Below, in pieces: positions 38,915 to 48,212 of a stretch of DNA of 54,320 nucleotides. Location of the stretch: contig JAHJCO010000017.1 of NCBI GenBank assembly GCA_018831265.1, positions 1 to 54,320 of the forward strand, written 5' to 3'. The notes beneath the pieces were generated by a model. That model had not been told where the DNA came from. It was given only the letters and a program-made list of their open reading frames with translations, and did no database searches. This DNA comes from Actinomycetota bacterium. Lineage in GTDB: Bacteria; Actinomycetota; Geothermincolia; Fen-727; Anoxymicrobiaceae. Numbering within the stretch: the first letter of the stretch is position 1; each line of letters opens with the position of its first letter. A program made the translations under genes and the position numbers.

Positions 38915-39832
38915 TTGAAGACCGACCCCTGGGAGATACTCAAGGACTCCTTCAGGACCGTGATACGGAACCGATGCCTCTGGATGTTCGGTTTCGTCAT
39001 CGCGCTGGCCGGCGGGGGTTCGCAGGGTTACAACCTCTGGGTACAGGCGCCGCTCTCCGGCGGCGTGACCGGCCTGGCCGGGGCGCGGCTGAGTTCATTC
39101 GTGCGAGCCCACTGGATTTACGCCTTGATAGCAGGCGCGGTGGGACTCCTGGTCGGGCTCGGCCTGCTCTGCGCCGGCGTCATAGCCCAGGGTTCCGCCA
39201 TCGGGGCGGTAGCGGAAGTCGAGGGAGGAGGCTCCCCCGACGTACGGGGATCGCTGCACTGGGGGCGCAACGCTTTCTTGCGCTTCGGGGTGCTGGTGAT
39301 AGGATACGCGGCCGTCATGTCCCTGGTCGCCGTACCGTCGCTGCTGTACTGGAGGGCCTGGAGCGGCACGAAGCAGATGGTTCTCCCCTGCCTGGGCGGT
39401 TTCGCCCTGGGCATGGGGTTCGTGGTCTTCTCGATCTTAGCGGGGATTCTCCTCGAGCTGTCCGTACGATTCGTTGTGCTGGAGGGGGAAGGCATCATGG
39501 AGTCGCTGCGCCGTGCGGTGAACCTGTTCCGGGACTGGTGGAAGGAGGTGCTGGCCTGCTGGTTCTACGCGCTGCTGATCGGGGTCCTCAACTTAATCAC
39601 CATGGCGGTCGTCATCGCGGGCATCCTGGAGAACCCCCTGAGCGCGCTGTTCCGCTCGGCGTACGACCACCAGAGCCCCTGGCTGTTCAGCCTGGCCATC
39701 GCCGCGTACTTCCTCGCCTGGGGGGTGGCCGCCCTGCTCGGCACGTTCTTCGTAGCGACCTCGAGCGCTCTGTGGACAAACACCTTCCTCGAACTCGAGC
39801 CCGTGGCCGTTCCCGGCATGCATTCCCCATGA
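38915..39832 (+). CDS. Polytopic membrane protein, unknown function
   Basis: 305 residues from a TTG start with GGTGGTG upstream. Starts DPWEILKDSFRTVIRNRCLWMFGFVIAL, as in DUF7544/DUF4013-like and glycerophosphodiesterase membrane-domain proteins. Six or so hydrophobic segments (near residues 25-40, 68-95, 125-150, 165-190, 210-235, 255-285). No catalytic motif is visible. Confidence 0.6.
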   Translation: MKTDPWEILKDSFRTVIRNRCLWMFGFVIALAGGGSQGYNLWVQAPLSGGVTGLAGARLSSFVRAHWIYALIAGAVGLLVGLGLLCAGVIAQGSAIGAVAEVEGGGSPDVRGSLHWGRNAFLRFGVLVIGYAAVMSLVAVPSLLYWRAWSGTKQMVLPCLGGFALGMGFVVFSILAGILLELSVRFVVLEGEGIMESLRRAVNLFRDWWKEVLACWFYALLIGVLNLITMAVVIAGILENPLSALFRSAYDHQSPWLFSLAIAAYFLAWGVAALLGTFFVATSSALWTNTFLELEPVAVPGMHSP

Positions 39833-39922
39833 CGCTCCGCGGCGCACATCTGGCGCGCACGGATACCGGGATGTCGGATACAATATCCGTCGTCAAGTAC
39901 GCCTCAGGCGAGGAGCTGGTGG

Positions 39923-40576
39923 ATGGAGAAAGACGAGAAGGCAATCGGGGGGAAAGGCGACGCCGGCCACGACTGGGTGGAGATATTCGCGGCGATACTG
40001 CTGGCGATAGCGACCGTGGCGACAGCCTGGTGCGCGTACCAGTCCGCACGCTGGAGCGGGGTGATGACGATCAACTTCAGCGCCGCCAACGCGGCACGGG
40101 TCGAGGCAACGAACCAGGCCAACCTCGCCTTCACCGAGGTCAGCTACGACGCGGCGGTGCTCCTGGACTACGCCCAGGCGTACGTGCAGGGCAACACCGC
40201 GGAGGTGGAGGTGCTGCTGCAGAGGTTCACCAGGCCAGAGCTGAAAGCCGCCATGGAGGCGTGGCTCGCGCTCGACCCCGCCAACAACCCCGACGCTCCC
40301 CGGACACCGATAAACATGCCGCAGTACAAGCTCGACTCTCTGGAGGAATCCGAGGCATTGATGAAGAAGGCCGAGAAGCTCACGAACACCGCCAAGGAAG
40401 ACAACCAGCGCTCTGACAACTACGTGCTGCTGGCGGTGATATTCGCCTCGGTGCTCTTCTTCGCTGGCATCTCCACCAAGTTCGCCGTGAGGTGGCTGAA
40501 GACGTCGATGGTGATAGCAGGCGCGGTCGTCTTCATCACCACGGTGGTGATCCTGGCGTTCCAGCCCATACACTGA
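39923..40576 (+). CDS. Membrane protein with large central loop (DUF4337-like)
   Basis: 217 residues: one N-terminal helix (about 19-38), a helical soluble loop of about 120 residues and two C-terminal helices (about 170-190 and 195-215). The topology resembles DUF4337-type proteins. No reaction can be assigned. It is separated from the preceding gene by 90 bp. Confidence 0.6.
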   Translation: MEKDEKAIGGKGDAGHDWVEIFAAILLAIATVATAWCAYQSARWSGVMTINFSAANAARVEATNQANLAFTEVSYDAAVLLDYAQAYVQGNTAEVEVLLQRFTRPELKAAMEAWLALDPANNPDAPRTPINMPQYKLDSLEESEALMKKAEKLTNTAKEDNQRSDNYVLLAVIFASVLFFAGISTKFAVRWLKTSMVIAGAVVFITTVVILAFQPIH

Positions 40577-40612
40577 GGTCCCCTGCGGGAACGAGGGGCT
40601 GGGACTCCCCGC

Positions 40613-41518
40613 TCAGGTGGGACCAGGCCGGCCGGTCTTCTCCAGCAAGGCGACGGCCGACCCGCCGGTCAGGTCGGCCTTCACCGCTTCGCTGAACCCG
40701 AAGCTGTCCAGATCCGCGTAGATCTGCTCGACCGTGCCCATCCCGACCGGGTGGTCCGTTCCGAACAGTATACGCCGGCTGAACTCCTCCACCAGCGGCT
40801 CGAAGCAGTCCATCTCGGCCTCCGGCTCCTCCCCGAAATGCTCCACCCACATGGCCCCGGGGGCGGTGCGGGACCATCTGACCATCGAGAGCGAGTTCGT
40901 CATGTCCAGCCAGACCTGGTCGTAGGTGGAGACGAGCTCACGCGCCAGCCTCAGCCGCGGGAAGAGTGAATGGACCAGTACTACCTGCATGCCCGGGTAC
41001 TTCTCCAGGATGCCGCGGAGGCAGTCGAGGTCCTGGGTGCGGCCGTAGAAGGCGTCGAAGCCCGTGTGCACGAAGAGCGGCTTGCCCAGCTCGTCGAGCT
41101 TGCGGTAGAGGGGCTCGAACTGGGGACAGAACACCTCGAAGCGCTGGGCGTAGGGGTGCAGCTTGATGCCCGCCAGGCCGTACTCGAGGATGCATTGCTC
41201 GGCCACCTCGTCCTTACGCGGGGTCTCGACGTGCAGCGAGCCGAACGGGATGAGTTGGGGATAGCGGTTGGCGAGGTCCCGGTTGAAGAGATTCAGCGGC
41301 TCGGTCTCCTCCTCGCGCAGGGGAAAGACGAAGTTGAGGGCGTTGGTGACCCCGACCGACCGCAGGTCGTCCAGCATCTCGCCTGGGGTGATGTCCTGGC
41401 GCGCGGGGTGGCCCGGGAACGCCTTCTGTATCCAGCGGACCAGCCCGGCGATCCTCTCCGGAGGCATTATATGCAGGTGCGCGTCCCAGCGGCCTTTGTC
41501 CGGCGTGATGTCGTCCAC
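40613..41518 (-). CDS. TIM-barrel amidohydrolase family protein
   Basis: 301 residues. WDAHLHIMPP (metal-binding HxH), GIKLHPYAQRF, PLFVHTGFDAFYG, VVLVHSLFPRL and the terminal LFGTDHPVGMG (catalytic Asp) define the amidohydrolase-2 (ACMSD-like) group of hydrolases and decarboxylases. Codons before GTG 41518 lack family similarity, so this start is chosen. TATAGAAT lies a few bases upstream, which could give a nearly leaderless transcript. Confidence 0.82.
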   Translation of the reverse strand: MDDITPDKGRWDAHLHIMPPERIAGLVRWIQKAFPGHPARQDITPGEMLDDLRSVGVTNALNFVFPLREEETEPLNLFNRDLANRYPQLIPFGSLHVETPRKDEVAEQCILEYGLAGIKLHPYAQRFEVFCPQFEPLYRKLDELGKPLFVHTGFDAFYGRTQDLDCLRGILEKYPGMQVVLVHSLFPRLRLARELVSTYDQVWLDMTNSLSMVRWSRTAPGAMWVEHFGEEPEAEMDCFEPLVEEFSRRILFGTDHPVGMGTVEQIYADLDSFGFSEAVKADLTGGSAVALLEKTGRPGPT

Positions 41519-41628
41519 GGCATCAGATTCTATAACAGCGCGCGATTGTGGACACCACGCATGCGGTTGCTGTACGGTTTCGGCAGCACGGCGAGTGACT
41601 GGGGGCCTTTGACTTGGAGCCGAGGGGC

Positions 41629-42744
41629 ATGGAGAGCACCCGCGAGAACCTGCGGGAGACATGGAAGCGGGGCTTCCTGCTCCTGCTGCCCTTCATAGGC
41701 GCCGTCGCGGTCATGGCGGGGCTCGTACTTCTCGGCTGGTTTCTTGCGCGGCCGGACACCTCACCGGTCGGATCCTCGGATGAGCTTGACCTGTCGTCGA
41801 TGCTGGCATTCCTCTTCATAGCAGTGCCGTACGCGGCCGTCGCGCTGGGGTCGTTCATCATGCAGGTCTTCTACCGGCCGATACACTCGCTGGCGGTATT
41901 TAGGAAGTACCTGGATGTACGAGTGGATGAACTGAGCGACCCGGAGGCCGTCAAGTTCGCCAACGCCCTCGATGCGGCGAGCATCGCAGCGGGCACGACC
42001 GCTCCCCGGCTGGTCTTCCTGGTCGACGACAGGAGGGCCAACGCGATGGCGTTCACCGACCGGGACGGCGAGCCCACGGTCGGGGTCACAACCGGGATGC
42101 TGAAGGCGGGCCTGCCGGTTGACGAGGCGACCGCCGTCATGGCCCATGAGCTGGCGCACCACCAGCTGAGGCTGAACGTGAACCCGCCGCACCTGCTCCA
42201 GCCGGAGTACATACCGAACCTGCTGCTGGTCCTCTACATATTCATCCCCGTGAGCCTGTTCTTCATCGACATGAACGGCTGGGCCAAGGCCATGCTCGCG
42301 GTCATATACGTCATGATCCTGGTGGGGCTGGTGGGCCTGCGCTTCTCATCCGCATACAACATGCGCCTTGCCGACCTGCTTTACTTCCATGGCGACATAC
42401 TCGCCGACTCCGTTGCGGTGAAGCTGATCCGGGACCCCGATTCGCTGCGGCGGGCCATCGAGCGCGTCCACGAGCTCAACACCGGGCAGGGCTACGACTT
42501 CACCCAGGTATTCCTGGCCAAGTACCTGTTCCTGCCGCCGAGCACGACAATCGGGGACTACTACAGGTACGCGGGCAGCATCCTTGCCTACAGGCTGGGC
42601 TCGGACACGTTCTACGCGGAGAAGATGTCGATGACCGACCTTGTGGGCTCCGAGAAGAGGTTCTTCAAGGAACGTATGACGAACCTACACTTCATCATGC
42701 AGGGAGACGTCAGATCGATCTCGGACTGGGACAGGGGCGACTGA
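41629..42744 (+). CDS. M48-family membrane zinc metalloprotease
   Basis: 371 residues. Membrane helices near residues 15-35, 50-70, 195-215 and 220-240. Zinc motif HELAHH in AVMAHELAHHQLRL, a third ligand candidate in FHGDILADSVAVKL. Related to HtpX/Ste24 proteases of membrane-protein quality control. TTG 41614 is an alternative start. Divergent from the amidohydrolase gene. Confidence 0.8.
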   Translation: MESTRENLRETWKRGFLLLLPFIGAVAVMAGLVLLGWFLARPDTSPVGSSDELDLSSMLAFLFIAVPYAAVALGSFIMQVFYRPIHSLAVFRKYLDVRVDELSDPEAVKFANALDAASIAAGTTAPRLVFLVDDRRANAMAFTDRDGEPTVGVTTGMLKAGLPVDEATAVMAHELAHHQLRLNVNPPHLLQPEYIPNLLLVLYIFIPVSLFFIDMNGWAKAMLAVIYVMILVGLVGLRFSSAYNMRLADLLYFHGDILADSVAVKLIRDPDSLRRAIERVHELNTGQGYDFTQVFLAKYLFLPPSTTIGDYYRYAGSILAYRLGSDTFYAEKMSMTDLVGSEKRFFKERMTNLHFIMQGDVRSISDWDRGD

Positions 42745-42752
42745 CTGAGAAC

Positions 42753-42779
42753 GGGGTCAGGCACCATTCAAGTCATGAC
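42753..42779. repeat. GGGTCAGGCAC repeat copy
   Basis: Core at 42754-42764 followed by CATTCAAGTCATGAC; shares TCAAGTCA with the copies at 830 and 1676. Lies 9 bp after the M48 protease stop. Confidence 0.65.
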
Positions 42780-42867
42780 GATGACGAGGTCACGCCAGGA
42801 GCCGTAAGGGCTCCGAGAAGTGTATACTGTCCGGGTCCTCGCATTAATTCGGAAGGGAGATACGCCT

Positions 42868-44304
42868 GTGACAGGTGAGACGCGGTCCGGGAAGGCACGC
42901 GGCGGTACTCCGTTATCCTGGGTGACCATGGCCCTGCTTACCACGACGGCCGTGGCCAGCATCAGGGGCCTCCCCGCCATGGCGCCCTACGGGCTCGCAT
43001 CCATACTGCTCTTCGTCATCCCAGCCATAGTCTTTCTCCTTCCAACAGCGCTGGTCTCCGCGGAGCTCGCCAGCGGCTGGAAGGGCGGGATATTCCGGTG
43101 GATCCAGGCGGCGTACGGAGACCGGGCCGGCTTCGTGGCTATCTGGCAGCAGTGGATACAGAACGTCGTGTGGTATCCGGCACAGCTGGCGTTCTTCGCC
43201 GGGGCGCTCGCCTACATCTTCTCGCCGTCGCTGGCCAACAACGGCCTTTTCGTGGGAATAACGATCCTGGTGACCTACTGGATGGCCACTCTCCTGGCCC
43301 TCAGGGGCCTCAACACGGCGACCTTCGTCGGGAGCAAGGGCCTGATCGTCGGGACCCTGTTCCCGGCGCTGGTCCTCGTGGTTATGGCGGTCCTGTTCGT
43401 GGCCACCGGCGGGCACTCCAGCATGGCGGTGGGGAAGGCGAGCGACTGGTTCCCGGCGTGGACCGGCTTCGCGAGCATCGTGCTTATAGTCAGCAACTTC
43501 CTGGCGTACGCAGGCATGGAGATGAACGCGGTCCACGTGGGGGACATGAAGAACCCGAAGAAGGGCTTTCCGAAATCCATGGTGCTGGCCAGCGTGCTGA
43601 TACTTCTGATCTTCATCCCTCCGACACTGGCCATCTCAGTGGGCGTCCCCGCAAAGGGGGTAGACCTCACGACCGGTGTGATGCAGGCCTTCGACGTGTT
43701 CTTCGGTCATTTCGGCGTGGCGTGGCTCACCAAGGTGCTCTGCGTGTTCATCGTGGTTGGTATCCTCGCGATGGTCGTCAACTGGATCGCGGGCCCGAGC
43801 CGTGGCCTCTTGATGGTCGGAGAGGACGGCTACCTGCCCCTGCGGCTGCAGAAGCTGAACAAGAACAAGATCCAGGTGAACATACTCCTGGTGCAGGGCG
43901 GCATAGTGTCGCTGCTGGCCGCCTTCTTCGCCCTCATCCCAAGCGTGCAGTCGGCCTTCTGGCTGATCGTGACGATGGCCATTCAGCTCTACCTCATCAT
44001 GTACATGATGATGTTCCTCGCCGCCATGCGGTTGCGCAAGAAAGCCCCGGATGTCGAGCGGGGGTACAAGGTACCGGCCATGAGGCTCGTCGCCTGGACC
44101 GGCTTCGCGGCCAGCCTGCTGGCCTTCCTGCTCGGATTCGTGGTGCCATCGGGTCAGAAGATGAACCAGGCGCTGTACTCCCTGCTGCTAGTGGCGGGCA
44201 TACTGGTGCTGGGTTGCGGGCCGTTCATCTTCTACAAGATCCGCAAACCCGTCTGGAAGACCGACCAGAACACCGAATCGCAGCTCTCACTGGACGAGGG
44301 ATAG
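42868..44304 (+). CDS. gadC: APC-family amino acid antiporter, GadC-like
   Basis: 478 residues from GTG with GGAAGGGA 9 bases upstream. About 12 hydrophobic helices; APC signatures TTAVASIRGLPAMAPYGLAS and LVSAELASGWKGGIFRWIQ, VNWIAGPSRGLLMVGEDGYLP. These are typical of glutamate:GABA antiporters. The glutamate decarboxylase gene two positions on supports that assignment. Would import glutamate and export GABA, consuming cytoplasmic protons. Confidence 0.85.
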   Translation: MTGETRSGKARGGTPLSWVTMALLTTTAVASIRGLPAMAPYGLASILLFVIPAIVFLLPTALVSAELASGWKGGIFRWIQAAYGDRAGFVAIWQQWIQNVVWYPAQLAFFAGALAYIFSPSLANNGLFVGITILVTYWMATLLALRGLNTATFVGSKGLIVGTLFPALVLVVMAVLFVATGGHSSMAVGKASDWFPAWTGFASIVLIVSNFLAYAGMEMNAVHVGDMKNPKKGFPKSMVLASVLILLIFIPPTLAISVGVPAKGVDLTTGVMQAFDVFFGHFGVAWLTKVLCVFIVVGILAMVVNWIAGPSRGLLMVGEDGYLPLRLQKLNKNKIQVNILLVQGGIVSLLAAFFALIPSVQSAFWLIVTMAIQLYLIMYMMMFLAAMRLRKKAPDVERGYKVPAMRLVAWTGFAASLLAFLLGFVVPSGQKMNQALYSLLLVAGILVLGCGPFIFYKIRKPVWKTDQNTESQLSLDEG

Positions 44305-44344
44305 ACGTGAGCGCCTACCTGCTCTCGAAAGGACGGCGGTTGAG

Positions 44345-44761
44345 ATGAAGGACACGCTCCCCGGCGGATACGGCGTGCTGCCGGTCGTGTTGATACTGCT
44401 GGCGGCGCTGCTCCTGGGTGGGTGCCAGGGAAGCCCGGCGACCGATCCGCATGGCCCGGAGGCGCTTCGAAAAGCGCACGCGCTTCAGGAGAAACTGCGA
44501 GGGAGAGGACTGCCGGTGCCTGATGCCGATGTCCTGGTCGAGCTCTATGGGACCAACGGCGGCGTTGCCGGCATCTATTCGGATTCGGAGTTCCAGACCT
44601 ATTACAACCTCATCCACTTCGGCAACACGGGGCGCAGGCCGGTTTACCTGGATCCAGGCGTGGTCTCGTATGATGAGGCGGTCCTCGAGGTGTATGCTCC
44701 CGGGAACCTGCCTGCCTACAGGGAACTGGTAGAGGAATGGCAGACAAAGAAAACAATCTAG
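44345..44761 (+). CDS. Small lipoprotein in glutamate/GABA module
   Basis: 138 residues. Signal helix ends in the lipobox LLGGC (Cys27). The mature part contains an alternating strand pattern (YNLIHFGNTGRRPVYLDPG) without a known motif. It sits between the antiporter and decarboxylase genes, 40 bp after the first, so it is probably co-transcribed. Role unknown. Confidence 0.65.
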   Translation: MKDTLPGGYGVLPVVLILLAALLLGGCQGSPATDPHGPEALRKAHALQEKLRGRGLPVPDADVLVELYGTNGGVAGIYSDSEFQTYYNLIHFGNTGRRPVYLDPGVVSYDEAVLEVYAPGNLPAYRELVEEWQTKKTI

Positions 44762-44808
44762 CGGTCGCAGGAGCCGGACCGGGCCGCGGAGAGGAAGGAT
44801 GAGCCGCC

Positions 44809-46197
44809 ATGCTACACGAGAGGAAAGAGACTGACGAGCTGCTGACGCCGGCATACGGGACGACCTATCTGGACAGCGATATCCCCAAGTACCAGTTGCC
44901 CGAGGACATGCTGTCGCCCTACGCGGCCTACAGGGTGGTCCGCGACGAGCTGATACTCGACGGGAACTCTCGTCAGAACCTCGCCACGTTTTGCACCACC
45001 TTCCTGCCGGACGAGGCCAAGCGACTGATGGCGGAGTGCATCGACAAGAACATGATCGACAAGGACGAGTACCCCCAGACCGCGGAGATCGAGTCACGCT
45101 GCGTGAACATAATCGCAGACCTCTGGCATTCCCCGACCGCCGGCCAGACGGTCGGTTGTTCGACCACGGGCTCGTCCGAGGCCGCCATGCTCGGCGGGAT
45201 GGCCCTCAAGTGGCGCTGGAGGGATAAGATGCGCTCTCAGGGCAAACCCGCCGACAGCCCGAACCTGGTGTGCGGGCCGGTGCAGATATGCTGGCACAAG
45301 TTCGCGCGCTACTGGGACATCGAGCTCCGAGAGGTGCCGATGGATAAGGACAGGTACCCCATGAACGGCGAGGAGGCGGTCAAGAGATGCGATGAGAACA
45401 CCATCGGTGTGGTACCGACTCTGGGGCTGACCTTCACCGGCCAGTACGAGCCCGTCGAGGAGATAAGCAAGGCGCTCGATCGGCTGGAGGAGGAGAAAGG
45501 CCTCGACATCCCGATACACGTGGACGCGGCCAGCGGTGGTTTTCTGGCCCCGTTCCTGGAGCCGGACCTGAGGTGGGATTTCCGTCTTAAAAGGGTCAAA
45601 TCGATAAACGCCTCGGGACACAAATTCGGCCTGGCGCCCCTTGGTGTTGGCTGGGTGATCTGGCGGGACAAGGAGGACCTGCCCTCAGACCTGGTCTTCA
45701 AGGTGAACTACCTGGGTGGAGAGATGCCCACCTTCGCCCTGAACTTCTCCAGGCCGGGTGGCGAGATCATAGCGCAGTACTACTTCTTCGTGCGCCTCGG
45801 CAGGCAGGGATACACGATGATCCAGAAGGCCTGCCGTGAGGTCGCGGTCTACATCTCGGAGCAGATAGGAAAGATGGGCCCCTTCAGCATCATCTACGAC
45901 GGAAGCGATGGGATACCGGCGGTCTGCTGGAGGATCAAGGAAGGCGAGGACCCCGGCTTCAACCTGTTCGACTTTGCGGACAAGCTTCATTCCAGGGGAT
46001 GGCAGGTACCCGCCTACACCCTTCCGCCGAACTGCAAGCACCTGGCGGTGCAGCGGGTACTGGTCCGTCACGGAGTGAGTCTCGACCTGGCCAACCTGTT
46101 GCTGACGGACTTCCGACGCAACCTGGAGTTCTTCGAGAAGCATCCCGTGACGACGTCCATCCGGCCGGAGGAAGGAAGCGGCTTCAACCACTCCTGA
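44809..46197 (+). CDS. gadB: Glutamate decarboxylase
   Basis: 462 residues. PLP-dependent group II decarboxylase: [13 protein letters not shown] near the N-terminus, [32 protein letters not shown] and the PLP Lys in [19 protein letters not shown]-terminal tail ends in His-rich-free [19 protein letters not shown], close to the pH-sensing tail of bacterial GadB. Converts glutamate to GABA and CO2. With GadC forms an acid-resistance or energy-conserving cycle. Confidence 0.95.
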   Translation: MLHERKETDELLTPAYGTTYLDSDIPKYQLPEDMLSPYAAYRVVRDELILDGNSRQNLATFCTTFLPDEAKRLMAECIDKNMIDKDEYPQTAEIESRCVNIIADLWHSPTAGQTVGCSTTGSSEAAMLGGMALKWRWRDKMRSQGKPADSPNLVCGPVQICWHKFARYWDIELREVPMDKDRYPMNGEEAVKRCDENTIGVVPTLGLTFTGQYEPVEEISKALDRLEEEKGLDIPIHVDAASGGFLAPFLEPDLRWDFRLKRVKSINASGHKFGLAPLGVGWVIWRDKEDLPSDLVFKVNYLGGEMPTFALNFSRPGGEIIAQYYFFVRLGRQGYTMIQKACREVAVYISEQIGKMGPFSIIYDGSDGIPAVCWRIKEGEDPGFNLFDFADKLHSRGWQVPAYTLPPNCKHLAVQRVLVRHGVSLDLANLLLTDFRRNLEFFEKHPVTTSIRPEEGSGFNHS

Positions 46198-46232
46198 GCA
46201 CCCGCGCCTTAACAAGATCCACACATCTCTCA

Positions 46233-46250
46233 CAGCCTTTCTTCAGGCTG
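46233..46250 (+). terminator. Possible terminator hairpin after gadB
   Basis: CAGCCT and AGGCTG form a 6-bp stem with a 6-nt loop, 35 bases after gadB. No U-tract, so weak. Confidence 0.3.
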
Positions 46251-46278
46251 CCCGTGTATAAACGGGTCAATGATTGGG

Positions 46279-46296
46279 CCGGGACTTCAGTCCCGG
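46279..46296. repeat. GACTTCAGTC palindrome, copy 2
   Basis: CCGGGACTTCAGTCCCGG is a perfect 18-nt palindrome with the same 10-nt centre as 4087-4104 but different outer pairs. Confidence 0.7.
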
Positions 46297-46337
46297 ATTG
46301 CATCACCAACAGCGAAGAGGGCGCAAGGGAGTCGGAG

Positions 46338-46694
46338 ATGAGGGATACCGGTTCGAAAGGCAGTGCGAAGGAGCAGGTACCGGATGTTTCCGGAACCGCA
46401 GAGCGGGAGATCGAGCGAAAGGAGTTCCTGAGGCGCACCGCCCTTCTGGCGGGGTCCCTGCTGCTGGCCGGCTCCCTCGGCGCCCTCGCCGGGTGCGGCG
46501 AAGGCACGGCGACGGTGAAGACCCAAGCGCCGGCGGCCGGCGCAGGGGAAGCGGTCCAGCCCCCGGCGGCGCCCGACGATACCTCGGAACAGGGCGGCGC
46601 ACAGGCACCTACGGCTGCCGTCGACTGCCGGTTCTACGACGAGGGCACCTGCCGCAGAACCGGTGACGCCTGCACGAACTGCATAGCCAGATAG
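46338..46694 (+). CDS. Tat-like Cys-rich lipoprotein
   Basis: 118 residues. A charged head is followed by ERKEFLRRTALLAGSLLLAGS and the lipobox LAGC. RKEFL resembles the twin-arginine motif with Lys for the second Arg. After an Ala/Pro/Gln-rich linker the C-terminus has CRFYDEGTCRRTGDACTNC, four closely spaced Cys. A cofactor-binding or disulfide-rich tip is plausible. Longer upstream frames overlap gadB and are unlikely. GGAG lies a few bases before the ATG. Confidence 0.65.
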   Translation: MRDTGSKGSAKEQVPDVSGTAEREIERKEFLRRTALLAGSLLLAGSLGALAGCGEGTATVKTQAPAAGAGEAVQPPAAPDDTSEQGGAQAPTAAVDCRFYDEGTCRRTGDACTNCIAR

Positions 46695-46722
46695 CGCACG
46701 AAGCACTCCGGAGGGAAACGAA

Positions 46723-46773
46723 GTTTCACGCATTGTTGAGATTCGCGCTTGCAATTACATCCAATCGTGAAAC
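46723..46773. promoter_or_regulatory. Long inverted repeat before the radical SAM gene
   Basis: GTTTCACGCATTG (46723-46735) pairs with CAATCGTGAAAC (46762-46773), 12 bp with a one-base bulge and a 26-nt loop. It lies about 60 bp before the likely start at 46834. It could be an operator, a leader hairpin or a repeat. Confidence 0.4.
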
Positions 46774-46833
46774 AATAGTGAGGAACGCCAAGCTGCAGTG
46801 TTTCTTTCTGCGCGTAACCCAGGGAGCGTCAAA

Positions 46834-48147
46834 GTGCTGATACACCTTGTTTCACCCACAAAGACCGGTGAAACCTACCTGTTCAACAAGGGCCTCATGC
46901 CACCGCTTGGCCTCATGTACCTGGCGGCCAACACTCCGGGCGGCGGCCGCGTGCGGCTCATCGACGAAAACGTGGAGCGGCTCGATTTCTCGGAGCGCCC
47001 CGATCTCGTCGGCATAACCACCATGACCGCGACCGCCCCCCGCGCTTACGAGATAGCGGACAGGTACAGGTCGATGGGCACCCGGGTGGTCCTGGGAGGT
47101 GTGCACGCCTCGATGGTCCCCGACGAAGCATCGAAGCACTGCGACTCCGTGGTCATAGGGGAAGCGGAGGAGCTGTGGCCGGAGGTGCTGTCGGATGCGG
47201 ACGCCGGCGAGCTGAAGCCGATCTACCGCCGGGAGGGATTCGCCGAGTTCAGGCGACCGGGCCTTCCGGACCGTGGCGTGATAGACCCAAAGCGGTACTG
47301 GGGAGCCAACGTGATACAGACATCGAGGGGATGCCCGCACGGCTGCAACTTCTGCTCCGTGACGGCGTTCAACGGGCGCGGAGTCAGGCTCAGGGATACT
47401 GATAACGTGCTGGAGGAGGTCGAGACGCTGAGGCGTCACAACCTCGTCAGGCAGAAGGCGGTGGAGTTCGTCGACGATAACATAGGGGCCAGCCCGACCC
47501 GCGCCAAGGAGCTGTTCAAGGCGCTCATACCGATGAAGGTCGTCTGGGGCTCGCAGGCCTCCATCAGCTTCGCCTACGACGAGGAGCTGGTCGCGCTGGC
47601 CGCCGAGAGCGGGTGCCACTTCCTCTTCATCGGCCTGGAGACCCTTTCCAGGGAGTCGCTCGCCGAGATGGGCAAGAAGCAGAACAAGGTGGAGAAGTAC
47701 GCCGAGGCCCTGGCGCTTCTTAGAAGGTACAAGATAAACGTTATGGGGGCGTTCATGTTCGGGTTCGACGCCGACCGCCCCGCCGTGTTCAGCGAGACAC
47801 TCGATTTCGCCATAGAGAACAAGATACAGGTGGCCCAGTTCGCCACCCTCACCCCGTACCCCGGAACCCGTATCTATGCCCAGCTGCTGGAGGAAGGGCG
47901 GGTGGAGCCCGATTTCTGGCTGGACCGGAACTGGGACAGCCGGGTTGTCTACACGCCGAAGAACATGACCGGGGACGAGTTGAAGGTGCTGAAGGAGCAA
48001 CTGCACCGCGACTTCTACTCCTACCGCAACATCATCAAGCGCATGTCCTTCCACAGGCGCTGGTCCTACTGGTTCGCCTTCAACCTGCTCTACCGCCAGA
48101 CCGTGGTGGCCGCCAGGTCACACGACGTGGCTTCGGTAGGCGCCTGA
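46834..48147 (+). CDS. B12-binding radical SAM protein
   Basis: 437 residues from GTG with AGGGAG 8 bases upstream. N-terminal cobalamin-binding Rossmann domain (PPLGLMYLAANTPGG, LVGITTMTATAPRAYEIAD, VVLGGVHASMVPDE) and radical SAM barrel with TSRGCPHGCNFCSV (three Cys for the [4Fe-4S] cluster). C-terminal part holds FGFDADRP and LTPYPGTRIYAQL, common in this subfamily (BchE/hopanoid HpnP/HpnJ-like). Substrate unknown. Followed by epimerase and PLP genes. Confidence 0.88.
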   Translation: MLIHLVSPTKTGETYLFNKGLMPPLGLMYLAANTPGGGRVRLIDENVERLDFSERPDLVGITTMTATAPRAYEIADRYRSMGTRVVLGGVHASMVPDEASKHCDSVVIGEAEELWPEVLSDADAGELKPIYRREGFAEFRRPGLPDRGVIDPKRYWGANVIQTSRGCPHGCNFCSVTAFNGRGVRLRDTDNVLEEVETLRRHNLVRQKAVEFVDDNIGASPTRAKELFKALIPMKVVWGSQASISFAYDEELVALAAESGCHFLFIGLETLSRESLAEMGKKQNKVEKYAEALALLRRYKINVMGAFMFGFDADRPAVFSETLDFAIENKIQVAQFATLTPYPGTRIYAQLLEEGRVEPDFWLDRNWDSRVVYTPKNMTGDELKVLKEQLHRDFYSYRNIIKRMSFHRRWSYWFAFNLLYRQTVVAARSHDVASVGA

Positions 48148-48212
48148 CTCATACGAAGAGTATCGTAACCGCCGGAATTATACGGTAGTAACCTGCGGCG
48201 TGAGGGGAACCG

